A DNA stretch of 64,000 nt from an uncultured Porphyromonadaceae bacterium (GCA_900555715.1 USMC01000007.1:1-64000); one strand, 5' to 3'; positions 27,830 to 39,291 are shown, counted from the stretch's first letter. Made by a program: numbers and translations. The notes: a model not told the origin generated them from the sequence alone.

Positions 27830-30322
27830 TTATTTCATTTTGTCAGCAAACAGTTTCATGAATAGTCCGCCCACGACGGCACGTGTCATAAATCCGGAGC
27901 GGCGGGGCTTGTCGGTCCATGTCCAGTCCGACATAGGCACGCGGTCGAGTGTCTCGTTGTAGAAGCGGTGCACGGGGTCGACGAAAGCCATGAAGTCGTT
28001 CTGATTGTCTGCCATGGTTGCGGTCCAGAGGATCCAGTCGGTCTTCGTGTAATCCTTGCGGCTGTCGAGCGGCAGACCATAGTCTTTCTGTTTTCCGAGA
28101 TAGTAGCTGATCTCATCTTTCATAATCTGCGGATCGAAGATATTCATATCCAGAACGTTGTCCCACACGAGATTGTATTTCTGGCTCCATGTGCCGGGCT
28201 TGTCGAAAGTGAGGCGGTAGTGGTCGCCGTCGAAGGCATTCTCTTTCCATTTGGCGGCATAGTCGCGGGCGATATCCATATATTTGGCAGCGACGTCTTT
28301 CTTGCCGAGTTTTTCTGCCATTTCGGCGTAGGAAGCGATACCCATGATAGCCTTTGCCGAGAGGTTGACGTTGTGTGCGAAATGTCCGGCAAAGTCGTCG
28401 GTGCACAGCTGGTTCTCAGGGTCAAGACCATATTCCACAAGGTAATCGACCCATGTGGACATCGTATCCCAATGTTTTTCGGCATATTTATAGTCGTCCT
28501 GAGCCTTGCAGGCTGCGTAGGTGACAATAATCATGTTTCCGCTTTCTTCCACGGGCATGTCGCCTCCGTAAGTCTGTCCGTTAGCTTTGGGATATGTGCC
28601 GACGTCGTGAGCTGCAAAAGGCTTGTCCCACCGTCCGCTCTCGCTATAGTCGTAGATGAAATTCATGGTTGCCTTGGCGAGTTCAGGATTGTAATAGAGG
28701 AACAGCGGTGCTGTCGGGTAAGTGATGTCGACTGTACCGATGGAGCCGTTGCTGTCGTTCTCTTTGGAGAAATAGAAGAGCTCTCCGTTCGGACCTTCCA
28801 CAAGCTTGTGTGCAGCAATAGCCTGGCGGTATGCGAGGGCAAGAAGATCGGCATATTTCTTTCCGCCTGCCTTGATGCCGTCGTTCATGAGCTGGAGATC
28901 GAAGTCGTAGCAGCGGTCGACGAGTTTCTTTCTGTCCTTCTCTGCGGCTGCGAACTGCGACTCGATAGTCACATCTCCGCTGCGGTTCCAGTAGGGACGC
29001 AGGTTCTGACCGAAGTACTGAATCGAATAGTCGTCGTCATAGCCTATCAGAACATGTCCGTCAGCCTTTTTCGTCTTTCCGAAATCGAGCGCGAGAGCCA
29101 TGTTGCCGTTTTCATCGGCACCTTCCTTGCCGATGGCGATGCTCTTACCGTCGACAAAATTGCGACGCAGCTCTACCGGCGAGCCGACGCCGTACTCAAG
29201 ACCGTCGACAGCGGGCGACGAGAGGTAGAAATGACCCCAGTCGATGCGCATATGGTCGCCTGCCTTTGCAAGAACATCCTGCTCGCAGCTGCCTGCGCGG
29301 AGATATACCATACCGTCTTTCTCATAGGCGTCGGTGACGGATGCCTGATAGGGACGACCGAGCGCCCAGCGCGGCGAAGCGTCGAAATAGACAGCGATGT
29401 CGTGGTCGTTGCCGTCGTTTGACGTTGCGGTATAGTTCACATAGTTCACGGGGCGGCTGAGAAGATCGAGGTCGCCGTCGAGGAAGACAGGAGCGCAGAA
29501 GCTGAGTGCGAGATCTACGGGACCGCAGGTGAAATTGTAATGTGTCTGCGTTGCCTGAACGTCCGCCGAAGTCTGTACGGCAACGTTGTCGAGCGTATGC
29601 TTCTTCTCCGTCGGAACCTGAAGTCCGAAATCGAGAAGGGCATTTCCGCCGGTATTGACACATTCGGCAGCAAGCACATTCTTGCCCGGATGAAGGGCGG
29701 CGCGTGCCTCGTCGCCGAACTTAACAACTTTGTTCTTGTTGCAGGTGTTGCCGGTGTTGTGTATCTCCACACCGTTTATATAGAAAATGGCGCCGTCGTC
29801 GTTGCAGAACTCAAGATAGACGGGCATTTCAGGATCGAAATCTTCAGGGACGTCAATAGTGCGGCGCACCCATATTTCACGTGTGCCCCACTGCGTCTTG
29901 GCTGTCGGTTCGTTCTCCTGCGTGCCGAAAGCGGCAACATCCTCGTCCCACGACGAATCGTCGTAGCCTTCCGCCGTCCAGTTGCCCGACGGCTTTGCCG
30001 TTGTCCAGCGGCCCTTCCAGCCTTCGCCCTGCTCCGATGTGGGAACCAGCGGTTTCATGTCGAACACTTCGGTTCCCATGAAGCGGTAGGGGACACCGTC
30101 GACTTTGATAACACCTACGAAAGGAAATTCCTTGGCGGTCCAGTGTGTCACCGGACTGTCGTACAGATTATCGGTAGACGACCATGCGCTCGTATACGGG
30201 TCGATGGTCACAAGAGGATATGCAGGAGCGCGGAGGTCATTCTTGATGACCTCCGGCTGTCCGGCACAACCGGAGCCAGCAAGAGCGGCGGCAAGAAGAG
30301 ATGTGATAACTATTTTTTTCAT
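27830..30322 (-). CDS. Glutaminase-A-like DUF4965/DUF1793 protein, lipoprotein
   Basis: Exported protein of 830 residues with lipobox GSGC (Cys19). Order: a DUF4964-type start (APAYPLVTIDPYTSAWS through RFMGTEVFD), a jelly-roll insertion (about 80-240, GTREIWVRRTIDV and DDGAIFYINGVEI), a DUF5127-like part with [14 protein letters not shown], then a helical DUF4965/DUF1793 part with FSKENDSNGSIGTVD, PVEESGNMII and YNLVWDNVLDMNIF. The fungal relatives were named glutaminase A, but in Bacteroidales the genes lie with glycosidases, and a glycosidase role is more likely by fold and context. It is a paralogue of residues 1-845 of the fusion protein two genes upstream. Confidence 0.8.
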   Translation of the reverse strand: MKKIVITSLLAAALAGSGCAGQPEVIKNDLRAPAYPLVTIDPYTSAWSSTDNLYDSPVTHWTAKEFPFVGVIKVDGVPYRFMGTEVFDMKPLVPTSEQGEGWKGRWTTAKPSGNWTAEGYDDSSWDEDVAAFGTQENEPTAKTQWGTREIWVRRTIDVPEDFDPEMPVYLEFCNDDGAIFYINGVEIHNTGNTCNKNKVVKFGDEARAALHPGKNVLAAECVNTGGNALLDFGLQVPTEKKHTLDNVAVQTSADVQATQTHYNFTCGPVDLALSFCAPVFLDGDLDLLSRPVNYVNYTATSNDGNDHDIAVYFDASPRWALGRPYQASVTDAYEKDGMVYLRAGSCEQDVLAKAGDHMRIDWGHFYLSSPAVDGLEYGVGSPVELRRNFVDGKSIAIGKEGADENGNMALALDFGKTKKADGHVLIGYDDDYSIQYFGQNLRPYWNRSGDVTIESQFAAAEKDRKKLVDRCYDFDLQLMNDGIKAGGKKYADLLALAYRQAIAAHKLVEGPNGELFYFSKENDSNGSIGTVDITYPTAPLFLYYNPELAKATMNFIYDYSESGRWDKPFAAHDVGTYPKANGQTYGGDMPVEESGNMIIVTYAACKAQDDYKYAEKHWDTMSTWVDYLVEYGLDPENQLCTDDFAGHFAHNVNLSAKAIMGIASYAEMAEKLGKKDVAAKYMDIARDYAAKWKENAFDGDHYRLTFDKPGTWSQKYNLVWDNVLDMNIFDPQIMKDEISYYLGKQKDYGLPLDSRKDYTKTDWILWTATMADNQNDFMAFVDPVHRFYNETLDRVPMSDWTWTDKPRRSGFMTRAVVGGLFMKLFADKMK

Positions 30323-30354
30323 GATTGATTGTATATTTGAATTAAGTCGGATAA

Positions 30355-31647
30355 TTAAGGTTCAGCAAAGAGCAGCATCATCGACGGCACGGTAGAAGCA
30401 GAATAGCTTCCCACGACAGAATCGGACGGCGTTGCTTTCCACGACTCACCGTCGGCGATATTACGCTGCCTGTCGCGGTTTTTCCATCCCTCGGAAGCAT
30501 TTCTGACAATAAAGTCGCGGTACTGCGGCTGTCCGCAGCGGTCGGTGAGTATCTTCATATACTGCGCCCATATCGCGGGGTAGATGCCTTGTTCGAGGCT
30601 GCCCTGGTCGTAGGGTTTCCTGTGGTTATGCGCCCACGGAAGCATGCCGTGCTCGGCAGACATGACGTTTATGGAGTAGTCGGCACCCTCAATGGCGTTG
30701 CGCAGATATGTGTCGTCGCCGGTTGCAAGATAGAGCAATGCGGAAGCGCCGATGAAAGTACCCTGGTTGTATAGGAGCGGATGTCCGCTCATATTGCCGT
30801 TGTGAGAATGGTCGGCGATGCGCCCGGGCGTTGCCGGGTCTTCCAGATTGGCGACGCTCCAGTCGTAGATCTCGCGTGCCATCTCGAGATAGCGCTCACG
30901 CGTTTCGTAGGCGGGGCGCCGGAAAGTACCGTGGCTGTTGGTCCATTCTTCCGGCGATAGGTCGGCAGTTCTGTCGGCAGGGGCGCATTCGTAGAGGAGC
31001 ATCGCCGCCACGACAGTGGGGAAATTGATGCACGACATCTTGCCGTCGCCGGCACGGTTAGGCGCCGGTCGGTCGATAGGCTGCCACTGCCAGAACATGC
31101 CGCCGCCGAGATTAGCGGCGGGGTCGGCATAGGAGCCTGTGTCGCCCACGCGCGGCGAGCCGTACCATACGCGGGCGAAGCTTTTCTCGGCAAACTCCCG
31201 GTAAGCTTCATTTCCCGTAGCCTGATAGGCGCGGAGAAGAGTTATGGTCCACCACTGTATGTCATCATATATAAACCAGCCGTGGTCGAGGTCGTTGTCG
31301 TCGAAGTCGAAACCGGCGTAATGACGGATATTTCCGGCAAGCAGACTGTCGACGAGGGCGGAATATTTCTTTTGTCTCTTGCTGTCGCCGGCACGCTGTG
31401 CAAGGTCGGCGGCATTTATAGCCATATCGACAAACATAGGCTGGCACCAGATGGCAGCGGCACCCCTGTCGCGACCTATAGCAGCCTTGTCACGGTCGGT
31501 GTTGCGGTAGATGTTGCGGTCGACGTCGAGATATACCTTATTAAAAGCATCGTAGGCCTTGAATGCCGTCCTGGCATCGACGGCATTCTTGCCGGCGGCA
31601 GCTGTCAGAGGCAGGAGAACGAGAAGTATTCTAAGCAGAATGCGCAT
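30355..31647 (-). CDS. GH76 endo-alpha-1,6-mannanase
   Basis: Retaining endo-alpha-1,6-mannanase of 430 residues with signal peptide 1-18. The catalytic Asp pair is D128-D129 in FIYDDIQWWTITLLRAY, the signature of the family. The YNQGTFIGASALLY and GGGMFWQW motifs fit the (alpha/alpha)6 barrel. It has no lipobox, so it is probably periplasmic or secreted. It lies 30 bases after the DUF4965-GH2 gene. Endo-cleavage of the alpha-1,6-mannan backbone would feed GH92 and the SusCD importer. Confidence 0.9.
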   Translation of the reverse strand: MRILLRILLVLLPLTAAAGKNAVDARTAFKAYDAFNKVYLDVDRNIYRNTDRDKAAIGRDRGAAAIWCQPMFVDMAINAADLAQRAGDSKRQKKYSALVDSLLAGNIRHYAGFDFDDNDLDHGWFIYDDIQWWTITLLRAYQATGNEAYREFAEKSFARVWYGSPRVGDTGSYADPAANLGGGMFWQWQPIDRPAPNRAGDGKMSCINFPTVVAAMLLYECAPADRTADLSPEEWTNSHGTFRRPAYETRERYLEMAREIYDWSVANLEDPATPGRIADHSHNGNMSGHPLLYNQGTFIGASALLYLATGDDTYLRNAIEGADYSINVMSAEHGMLPWAHNHRKPYDQGSLEQGIYPAIWAQYMKILTDRCGQPQYRDFIVRNASEGWKNRDRQRNIADGESWKATPSDSVVGSYSASTVPSMMLLFAEP

Positions 31648-31678
31648 AATAATTGATGTGCTCTATGTTAGCGGTAGG

Positions 31679-34600
31679 TTATTCTTCTTCTGAATTAACG
31701 CGGGAATACATCATTTTATGCGTGCTGCCGTCGGATTCTTTAACGATATTGAACCCGCTGAAAGGACGGCTGGAGCTCAGTCCGTTGATATTGTAGTAGA
31801 TAGTGTCGCCTGCGACAGTGGTTTCTGCCACAACATCCTCGACGCCGGAAGTACCGTATACACCCGTCACTTTGCCGACGATGCTGCGGAGACGGTTTTC
31901 GTTGAACTTCACTATTTCGCGGTCGTAAGTCATAAGACCGTTCACCTCGGTCTCCACGTCGGTGGTCTGCGTATATACAGCGGCTCCATAGGATATTTTG
32001 CCGGCTTCTGTCTCATACCCTTCCGCAAGGTCGCGCACCTGACCGGCAAGACGGTCGAAAGCATCGGTTATTGCGCGCTCGCTGGCATAGGTGTTATATG
32101 TCTGTGCGTCGCGCTCGAACCAGCGGTGTCCCACGATGTTGCGTCCGAGTCCGCCGTATTCGCCAAGAACGAGAGGACGGGACGGGTCGAATATGCCTTC
32201 GAAAACACGTATGGGCTGGTCGTAGGTGTGCTGGTCGACGATAGTGCCTTCTCCGAGACGGTAATGGTTACCGCCGCTGGCGGGGTTGACAAGGCGTGTG
32301 TTGTCGAGGCTCTGGGTGTAGGCTACGATGTCGGCAGTCTTAAACTGACCCCAGCATTCGTTGAACGGCGTCCACACGACGATGCAGGGATAGGAATACA
32401 GCTGGTCAATGATTTCTTTCCATTCGTTGCGGTATCTCTTCTCAACGGTGGCATCCTGCGAGCAGTTGTGTTCCGGATACCATGTATGTGTTGTCCAGCC
32501 TTCGTCGGAGCGGAATGTCGAGGGCATGTCCTGCCATACGAGTATGCCGAGTTCGTCGCAGTGGCGGTACCAGCGAGCAGGTTCGGTCTTCATGTGCTTG
32601 CGGATCATGTTGAAGCCCCATTCCTTAGTTTTCTCTACGTCGTAGCGGAGAGCCTCGTCGGTAGGAGCGGTCAGGAGACCGTCGGGCCAGTAGCCCTGGT
32701 CGAGAGGTCCGAACTGGAAAAGGTCTTTGTTATTGAGCTGAAGACGCCAGTATCCGTTTTCGTTTTTCGCATATCCTATCTTGCGCATGGCGGCATAGCT
32801 GTCGAAAGCGTCGACAGTCTTTCCGTTTTTCTGAATCTCTACTTCGACATTGTACAGGAAAGGACTGTCGGGGCTCCATAGCTTAGCGCCTGCAACGTCG
32901 AGCACAATATCTTCGCCGGCAGACGCCGACTTTGATGCAACGACGTTGTCGCCGTCGAGGAGACGTACTGTGACAGTGGCACCTGTGCCGTCGTTCACTT
33001 CCGGAGCGAATGTTATCGTGGAGTTATCAACGTCGGGAGTGATGCGTACCGATTCGGCATAGGTGCTTTCCACAGGTTCGAGCCACACTGTCTGCCAGAT
33101 GCCGGAGGTGGAAGTGTAGAAGATGTCGCCGCCGCCGTTAGGATAGCGGCGCTGCTTGCCGACGGGCTGATTACGCTCGTCGGTGCTGTCGACAACCTTT
33201 ACATATATAGTTGCCTTGCCGTCGGTGAGCTTGCTGGTGATATCAGCCGAAAAAGCGGTGTGTCCGCCTGTGTGCGATGCGACGCGCTGGCGTCCTGTGG
33301 TGCCGTTGACATATACTTCGGCGTCGTAGTCGACAGCTCCGAAATTGATAAGCACCCGTTTTCCCTTCCATGATGAAGGGATAGTGATTTCGCGTTTGTA
33401 CCACAGTGTCTTTCCGGGTTCCAGCGGACGCATCACGCCCGAAAGCGACGACTCTATAGGGTATGGAACAAGAATCTTACCTTCGTATTCGGAGGGAGCG
33501 GCACCGTCGGTGATGGCATAGTCCCAGAGTCCGTTGAGATTGACCCAGTCTTTGCGCACCATGAGCGGACGGGGGTATTCAGGCAGCGGGCACTCTGAAT
33601 CGACATCATAGGTCCAGCGGGTCTTGATATGATTTCCTTTGGGTTCCCATGCCGTCTGAGAAGGCTTAGGCTGTATGCGGTCCTTGAGAACTTTGATCCA
33701 CAGACCGCCGATGACGGAGCGGCCGCTGAAATTGCAGCTTGTGCCTCTGTCGGCAAGATAGAAGTCGCTCAGAGGGATGCGCGATGTTGTCTCGTTCATA
33801 TAGTCCCAGTGGCGGTCGGAGAAGCGCAGGAAGGTGTCAGTGTCGGGAGCGAGCGATGCCGTCCAGAAAATCCAGTCGCTCTTTGTCTGCATATCGCGGC
33901 TGTCGAGAGGCAGACCGTATTTCTGCTGATGGTTGAGATAGAAGTTCACCTCGCGGTCGACAATTTCGGCGGGGAAATTGTTGTAGCCCCACATGCGGTC
34001 CCATACCAGATTATATTTCTGGCTCCATGTACCGGGACGGTGGAATTCCATACGGTAGTGGTCGCCGTCGCGTGCGTCGGCCTCCCAGAGAAGAGCCATG
34101 TTCTTCGCTGTGCCGGCGAAAGAATCGGCTTTGTCGTCGCCTATATATTTTGCAAGTTCGGCGTATGCAGCCACGGCGGTGATGGCTTTGAGCGAGAGAT
34201 TGGTATTCTGCTCGCTCGGACCCTTGAAGTCGTCGGTGCAGAGCTGGTTGCCGGGATTCTGTCCGTTGTCACGGCAGAATTCAGCCCATGTGCGGAGAAC
34301 TTTGGCATAAGGCTTGAGCCATTCACCGTCGCCTGTGAGGCGGCAGATGGCATTGGCGAGAATAATCATGTTGGCAGATTCTTCGAGAGGCATGGAGTCG
34401 CCGTAGTGCATACCGTTTGCCTGCGGGTAGATTCCGAGGTCGTGGGCGGCGCAGTTCTTTCCGCGGCGCTCTGGAGTGAGGGCATAGTCGAGGATAGAAA
34501 GCATCATGCCCTTCTGGAGTTCAGGATTATAGAGAAGATAGATGGGACATTCGGGATAGGTGAGATCGACGGTGTTGACAAAACCGCCCGATTTGTTTTC

Positions 34601-36193
34601 TTTCGAGAAATAGAGCATGTGGCCTTTGTCGTCTCTGAAGAGTTTGTGCGCGCCCATGACAAGGCGGTAGTTTGCGGCAAGCATTTCGGCATACTTGACA
34701 TTGCCGGCTGCGAGAGCGTCGTCATATATTTTTTTGTCGAGCTCGCGGCAGCGCTTCATCAGGCTGCTGTAGTCGCGGTTGAATTCGTCGAAAGCCTGGA
34801 AGATGGTCTTGCCGTCGCGGGCGTAGTATGCTTTGTATTTCTTGTGCATATATTCCATGTCGTAGACTTCGTCGTAGCCTATGAGCATGTAGTCGCGTGC
34901 CTCGGTGATATTTCCGAGATCGTTGGCGAATGCCAGCGAAGGCATCGTGACATGGCTGGTGCTGCGGACAGTACCTTTGGCGCTCTCGGGGAGCTTGCCT
35001 GTCTCTACGAAAACACGCTCGGCATCGAGAGGATTGGCAATGGCAATCTCGCCGTTGATGGCGGGAATATAGAGATAGCCCCAGTCGATAGTGATGAGGT
35101 CGCCTGTGCGGCCGCAGTAGTTCTGCTCTTCCGAGCCGGATTTGAGATAGCGCACGCCGTTCTCTGTTACGACAGACGACTGCGTGGGCTGAGTCATCTC
35201 ATTGACGGTGAACTGCGGCGACGCAGAGAGGTAGAACTGCACATCGTGCTTTCTACCGTCTGCCGACTTCACCTGATATGAGATGAAATTGATAGGTGTG
35301 GAAATGAGGTCGGGGTCGTCGATAAGCATCGGAGCCGTAAAGACAAGATCGAGATTGACAGGTCCGCACGTAAAATTATAATATGTGCTCGTCGCCATGA
35401 CATCGCAAGAATTCTGTCGGGCGAGCTCCATGGCGTCGGTCGACTGCAGACGGTTCTCGTAGAGTCCGAAGTCGACGTACGAGCCGCCGGTTGTATTGTG
35501 GCAGTGTGCGGCAATGACATTTTCGCCTTCATGGAGCCACGATTTCTGTGTATCGCTGAGATTTGCCACTTCGCCCTGACGCCATGTTTCTCCTGTGGAG
35601 ACGACGCGCTTTCCGTTGATATAAAGTTCGAACACATCGTCGTGCGAATACTGTATGGCAAGATTTTTCTTGAGGTCGTCGGCGGTGACGCTGACGGTGC
35701 GGCGCACATATATATCTTTATTTTCGCCTGTCCAGGAGTTTTTAACGTTGGGATATTCGCCCTTCGTACCCCATGCGGCCTGTTCGGTGCTCCATGAGCT
35801 GTCATCGAAGCCGGGCTGAGCCCATGCAGTGCCTGTCGTGGGTGTGTAGCTGACACGACCGGACCATTCTGTGCCGTCAACCGTCATTCCGGCTATGGGA
35901 ACAAGAACGCTCGCACGCTGCGGTCCCATAAAACGATATGCTGTTCCGTCGACGCGCAGGATACCGTTAAGCGCTTTCTCATGCTCGCTCCAGTGACGTG
36001 TAGGACCGTCGTTGAGCGAATCGTAGTTCGACCAGATTGAGAAAAACGGATCGTTGATGAGCAGCGGCACCGATGGCGGACGGAGTTCACTGGTTTTATA
36101 TGGAACGAAGTCGGATGCCTTTGGTGTGGCGGCGCTGAGCGACACCGACGAGGCAGCTATGACAATTGTAAGAAGCGATTTGAAGCGTCTCAT
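31679..36193 (-). CDS. Fusion of DUF4965 glutaminase-A-like protein and GH2 glycosidase
   Basis: Very large exported protein of 1504 residues (signal peptide 1-21). Residues about 25-845 repeat the plan of the stand-alone DUF4965 neighbour: DUF4964 start, jelly-roll insertion, DUF5127, DUF4965/DUF1793. Residues about 865-1440 are a complete GH2 module: sandwich ([24 protein letters not shown]), Ig domain, and TIM barrel with acid/base E1279 in WTPFNECWG and nucleophile E1345 in [10 protein letters not shown]. The final 50 residues carry IYYNINGL and SGFNIV, a degenerate sorting-type tail. It is the first gene of the mannan operon. Two activities in one chain would act on the same glycan; neither specificity can be named. 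Confidence 0.85.
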   Translation of the reverse strand: MRRFKSLLTIVIAASSVSLSAATPKASDFVPYKTSELRPPSVPLLINDPFFSIWSNYDSLNDGPTRHWSEHEKALNGILRVDGTAYRFMGPQRASVLVPIAGMTVDGTEWSGRVSYTPTTGTAWAQPGFDDSSWSTEQAAWGTKGEYPNVKNSWTGENKDIYVRRTVSVTADDLKKNLAIQYSHDDVFELYINGKRVVSTGETWRQGEVANLSDTQKSWLHEGENVIAAHCHNTTGGSYVDFGLYENRLQSTDAMELARQNSCDVMATSTYYNFTCGPVNLDLVFTAPMLIDDPDLISTPINFISYQVKSADGRKHDVQFYLSASPQFTVNEMTQPTQSSVVTENGVRYLKSGSEEQNYCGRTGDLITIDWGYLYIPAINGEIAIANPLDAERVFVETGKLPESAKGTVRSTSHVTMPSLAFANDLGNITEARDYMLIGYDEVYDMEYMHKKYKAYYARDGKTIFQAFDEFNRDYSSLMKRCRELDKKIYDDALAAGNVKYAEMLAANYRLVMGAHKLFRDDKGHMLYFSKENKSGGFVNTVDLTYPECPIYLLYNPELQKGMMLSILDYALTPERRGKNCAAHDLGIYPQANGMHYGDSMPLEESANMIILANAICRLTGDGEWLKPYAKVLRTWAEFCRDNGQNPGNQLCTDDFKGPSEQNTNLSLKAITAVAAYAELAKYIGDDKADSFAGTAKNMALLWEADARDGDHYRMEFHRPGTWSQKYNLVWDRMWGYNNFPAEIVDREVNFYLNHQQKYGLPLDSRDMQTKSDWIFWTASLAPDTDTFLRFSDRHWDYMNETTSRIPLSDFYLADRGTSCNFSGRSVIGGLWIKVLKDRIQPKPSQTAWEPKGNHIKTRWTYDVDSECPLPEYPRPLMVRKDWVNLNGLWDYAITDGAAPSEYEGKILVPYPIESSLSGVMRPLEPGKTLWYKREITIPSSWKGKRVLINFGAVDYDAEVYVNGTTGRQRVASHTGGHTAFSADITSKLTDGKATIYVKVVDSTDERNQPVGKQRRYPNGGGDIFYTSTSGIWQTVWLEPVESTYAESVRITPDVDNSTITFAPEVNDGTGATVTVRLLDGDNVVASKSASAGEDIVLDVAGAKLWSPDSPFLYNVEVEIQKNGKTVDAFDSYAAMRKIGYAKNENGYWRLQLNNKDLFQFGPLDQGYWPDGLLTAPTDEALRYDVEKTKEWGFNMIRKHMKTEPARWYRHCDELGILVWQDMPSTFRSDEGWTTHTWYPEHNCSQDATVEKRYRNEWKEIIDQLYSYPCIVVWTPFNECWGQFKTADIVAYTQSLDNTRLVNPASGGNHYRLGEGTIVDQHTYDQPIRVFEGIFDPSRPLVLGEYGGLGRNIVGHRWFERDAQTYNTYASERAITDAFDRLAGQVRDLAEGYETEAGKISYGAAVYTQTTDVETEVNGLMTYDREIVKFNENRLRSIVGKVTGVYGTSGVEDVVAETTVAGDTIYYNINGLSSSRPFSGFNIVKESDGSTHKMMYSRVNSEEE

Positions 36194-36490
36194 GATTTAT
36201 GGATTGATTGGTGATTAAATTCCGAAGAATAATATTATTGGAAATTACGATTGCAAAATTAGATGCGCTAAGAATACATCTGCAGGAACGTTTATTCAAA
36301 AAACGGCAATATCTATTCAAAAAATTGCACTTGCTGCATATATGCGTAATTGACAAGAATGTGCTTTTTTTTGAAAAGATTTTACCCCGACAGCCCTGCA
36401 CATATATCTAATTTTGCACCGCTTGCCACATAAGACACCTTGAAATAATTATCCTAATATAAACCGAAAAACTAATTTAAATCAGTCTTT
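36194..36490. other. Divergent promoter region
   Basis: 297 bases without a gene. On the minus strand TAATTTTG (36254-36261) is a -7 element 61 bases upstream of the fusion gene start. On the plus strand TAATTTTG (36409-36416) is a -7 element 75 bases upstream of the 926-residue gene. Neither has a clear TTTG -33 box. The stretch between them is AT-rich and has repeated ATTCAAAAAA segments. Confidence 0.5.
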
Positions 36491-39271
36491 ATGAAAGGAA
36501 AACAATTACTTGTTTGCGCAACCTTCATGTCGGCGCTGTCGGCATGGGCTGTGAGCTCGCCTTATCAGGGCAGCGTCGCCGCTACCGGCTCCTTCTACCT
36601 CTATCAGGTAGAGACAGGAAAGTGGCTTGAACCCAACCACAAGAATTTCGACCAATGGACGACCCACGCCGAACTCGACACTCAGGGTATGGACGTTGAG
36701 CTCCGCAAACCCGAAGGTTATGCAGGATTTTCGATTTTCTGCAATTTCACCAACAACGGCAGCCTCAACGGCGCCGATCAGGACCGTTTCTTCCTCGACC
36801 AGCCCGACCGTGACCTCACCGACTGGATTTTCGAACCTGTCACGGTCGACGGCGTTGTAAACGCATACCGCATTTCCGCAAAAGCCACTCCCGAAGGCAC
36901 CGGCGAACGGAGCGCCATCGCTGCCGACATATATATCGGTGCTTCCGACGGCGAACTCTCCGATGCTCCCCAGGACTTCACATGGCAGCTCGTCACACGC
37001 GAGGAACGCCTCCGCGTGATGCAGGAGCAGGTGAAGAACGGTCCCGTAGACGTGTCATGGCTCCTTCCCGGTTTCGATCTGGGACGCAACGACTTCCGTC
37101 GCGACAAGTGGCTGCACAACATAGACAACACACGCGGCGGCAACACAGCCTTCGACGGCGCGCGCGGCTACCCCGTGCAGGAATACTGGCACCAGTGCAC
37201 CGTCACAAAAACCACCAAGCTCGAAGGACTTCCCACCGGTACCTATGAGTTCGCCATCCAGGCATACTACCGCGACACCGAAATAGAAAGCCAGGACCTC
37301 CAGCAGCGCTTCCTCGACGGCACTGAAAATCTGCGTGCCGAATATTTCGCCGGCGCCACAAGAGGCACTGTCATGTCGATTTTCGCAAACGCAAAAGATG
37401 AGCAGACCGACGGCTACAGCTACTTCGCCGAAAAAGCAGGCAAATGGGTTCCCAACAGTGTGGGCGACGCCTGCCGCGCCATGTTCGACGGAGCTTACAT
37501 CAACCCCTACATCCAGGTCGGTGTTACCGACGGAACACTCACCGTGGGCTATGAAAAGAATACTTACGACCACCGCGACTGGCTTATCTGCAAACGCGTA
37601 TATCTCCGCTATGTGAGCACAGAGCCCCTCGCCGAAGACCTCACCCCGCTCCGCAACCAGCTCAGCGAGCTCATCGACAAGGCTAAGGGACTTCCCCAAG
37701 TAGCAATCCTCCAGACCGCTATCGCCGATGCCGCAACAGCTCTCGAAACAGCCAGCAGCTCCACCGCGCTCCTCGAGGCATACGCAGCTCTTGACGAGAT
37801 ATATGTTGTTGTAAACCAGTCGAAAGACCTCATCAACACATATAACGAAGTAATCGCTCTGTCGGATGCCGCAGGTGTCAACAACGACAAGGCAAAGACA
37901 GTATTCGCCGAGGCCAAGACACGCGACAACTTCAACCGCGCCCTCTACCTCGCACGCGTAGGACGCCTGCGCGCCGCTGCCGTCACACATCCCGACGTAT
38001 TCCCCGGACAGCCCGCAACAACAGGCGAGTTCTACCTTTATAACGTCGGTCAGAAGCAGTTCCTCACCGGCGGCTCCGACTGGGGCGCACATGCAGCTCT
38101 CGGTCTGCCCGGTACCCTCATAACACTCGAAGCAACCGAAGACGAAGCTGCTGCCGGCACATTCCACGTCAACACCGGTCTCTACAACGGCGCAGAAAAG
38201 CACTACATGGATTACCGCGGCTACATGGACTGCGCAATGGCAGGTCAGTGGCTCTTCAAAGCTGTTGAAGGCAAGAAAAACGTCTACAACATCTTCCAGG
38301 CCGACTATCCCGACGTACACGTAGCATGGAATCCTGAAACAAGCGTTAACGAAGGTCATGGCGACGAGACATCGGTATGCACCGAAAGCCGCAACCTTCA
38401 GGCCGACGACCTTGACGCACAGTGGAAACTCGTCACCGCCGCCGAGCGCGACGCCCTTATCGAGACTGCTTCGCTCAATAACCCCGTCGACCTCACACAC
38501 CGCATCGGCAACCCGGGCTTCAACCAGCGCGCCGACGAAAGCGTATGGAGCTTCACCAACGCTGTCATCTGGGAACGCGGCGCAAACCACAACGACTTCG
38601 CAGCCGAATCGTGGAACACCGCTTCCGCAGAAATCAGCCAGAACATCCTCAGCATGCCCGCCGGCGTATACGCGGTATACGTGAACGGTTTCTACCGTAA
38701 CGGACATCACAAGACCGAAACCGAGACAAGAGACGATCAGGAAGTCGAGATTCTCGGTCAGCCCGACACCGACATCGTTTCCTACGCATTCCTCCAGGCA
38801 GGTAATGAACCCGAAGACGACGTAGAACTCCCCAACATCGCCTCGATAAGCGGCAAAGCTCCCGGCCAGGGCGCAGAAGTGACTTCGAAAGAAGGCGCGA
38901 AATTCTACTACCCGCAGTATGTCGACCAGGCTTGCGAATGGTTCCGTCTGGGTCTGTACAGCGTTCATACAGTAATCAATCTTGAAACTGCCGGCGACCT
39001 CTTCATCGGTGTTGCAAAACCCGAAGGCGAATATCTTGAAAAAGACTGGGTTGTCGCCGACAACTTCCGTATCTTCTACTACGGCACCGAAACAACCAAA
39101 GAAGAAGTCAAGAACAAAATCGGAGAGACAACTGGCATAGAAGACATCGACGCAACAACCGTACAGCGTCCTGCCGACAACCGCATCTTCAACATCCAGG
39201 GTATCGAAGTAGAGCGTGCCACAGCACCGGGTCTCTACATCCGCAACGGCAAGAAGTTCATCGTCCGTTAA
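36491..39271 (+). CDS. Large secreted protein with duplicated FYLY domain and sorting tail
   Basis: Exported protein of 926 residues (signal peptide about 1-22) with no catalytic motif I recognise. Two related blocks start with GSFYLYQVETGKWLEP (about 33) and GEFYLYNVGQKQFLTGG (about 512), each followed by an Asp/Gly-rich beta segment ending in W-F/L-K motifs; they may be beta-trefoil-like. Between them a helical, Ala-rich stretch (about 380-500, LIDKAKGLPQVAILQTAIAD) looks like a FIVAR-type spacer. The last 40 residues (IFNIQGIEVERATAPGLYIR, basic end) are a sorting-type tail. It has its own promoter and terminator. An adhesin or glycan-binding role is possible but unproven. Confidence 0.7.
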   Translation: MKGKQLLVCATFMSALSAWAVSSPYQGSVAATGSFYLYQVETGKWLEPNHKNFDQWTTHAELDTQGMDVELRKPEGYAGFSIFCNFTNNGSLNGADQDRFFLDQPDRDLTDWIFEPVTVDGVVNAYRISAKATPEGTGERSAIAADIYIGASDGELSDAPQDFTWQLVTREERLRVMQEQVKNGPVDVSWLLPGFDLGRNDFRRDKWLHNIDNTRGGNTAFDGARGYPVQEYWHQCTVTKTTKLEGLPTGTYEFAIQAYYRDTEIESQDLQQRFLDGTENLRAEYFAGATRGTVMSIFANAKDEQTDGYSYFAEKAGKWVPNSVGDACRAMFDGAYINPYIQVGVTDGTLTVGYEKNTYDHRDWLICKRVYLRYVSTEPLAEDLTPLRNQLSELIDKAKGLPQVAILQTAIADAATALETASSSTALLEAYAALDEIYVVVNQSKDLINTYNEVIALSDAAGVNNDKAKTVFAEAKTRDNFNRALYLARVGRLRAAAVTHPDVFPGQPATTGEFYLYNVGQKQFLTGGSDWGAHAALGLPGTLITLEATEDEAAAGTFHVNTGLYNGAEKHYMDYRGYMDCAMAGQWLFKAVEGKKNVYNIFQADYPDVHVAWNPETSVNEGHGDETSVCTESRNLQADDLDAQWKLVTAAERDALIETASLNNPVDLTHRIGNPGFNQRADESVWSFTNAVIWERGANHNDFAAESWNTASAEISQNILSMPAGVYAVYVNGFYRNGHHKTETETRDDQEVEILGQPDTDIVSYAFLQAGNEPEDDVELPNIASISGKAPGQGAEVTSKEGAKFYYPQYVDQACEWFRLGLYSVHTVINLETAGDLFIGVAKPEGEYLEKDWVVADNFRIFYYGTETTKEEVKNKIGETTGIEDIDATTVQRPADNRIFNIQGIEVERATAPGLYIRNGKKFIVR

Positions 39272-39291
39272 TCAGTCACCCTGACCTCACT

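Noticed and set aside
37055..38968. Long minus-strand open frame (637 codons) opposite the 926-residue gene
   Set aside because: It is antisense to a gene with signal peptide, internal repeats and sorting tail. The frame encodes Cys/Val-rich sequence without domains and has no promoter or ribosome site of its own. It arises from GC-rich codon use.
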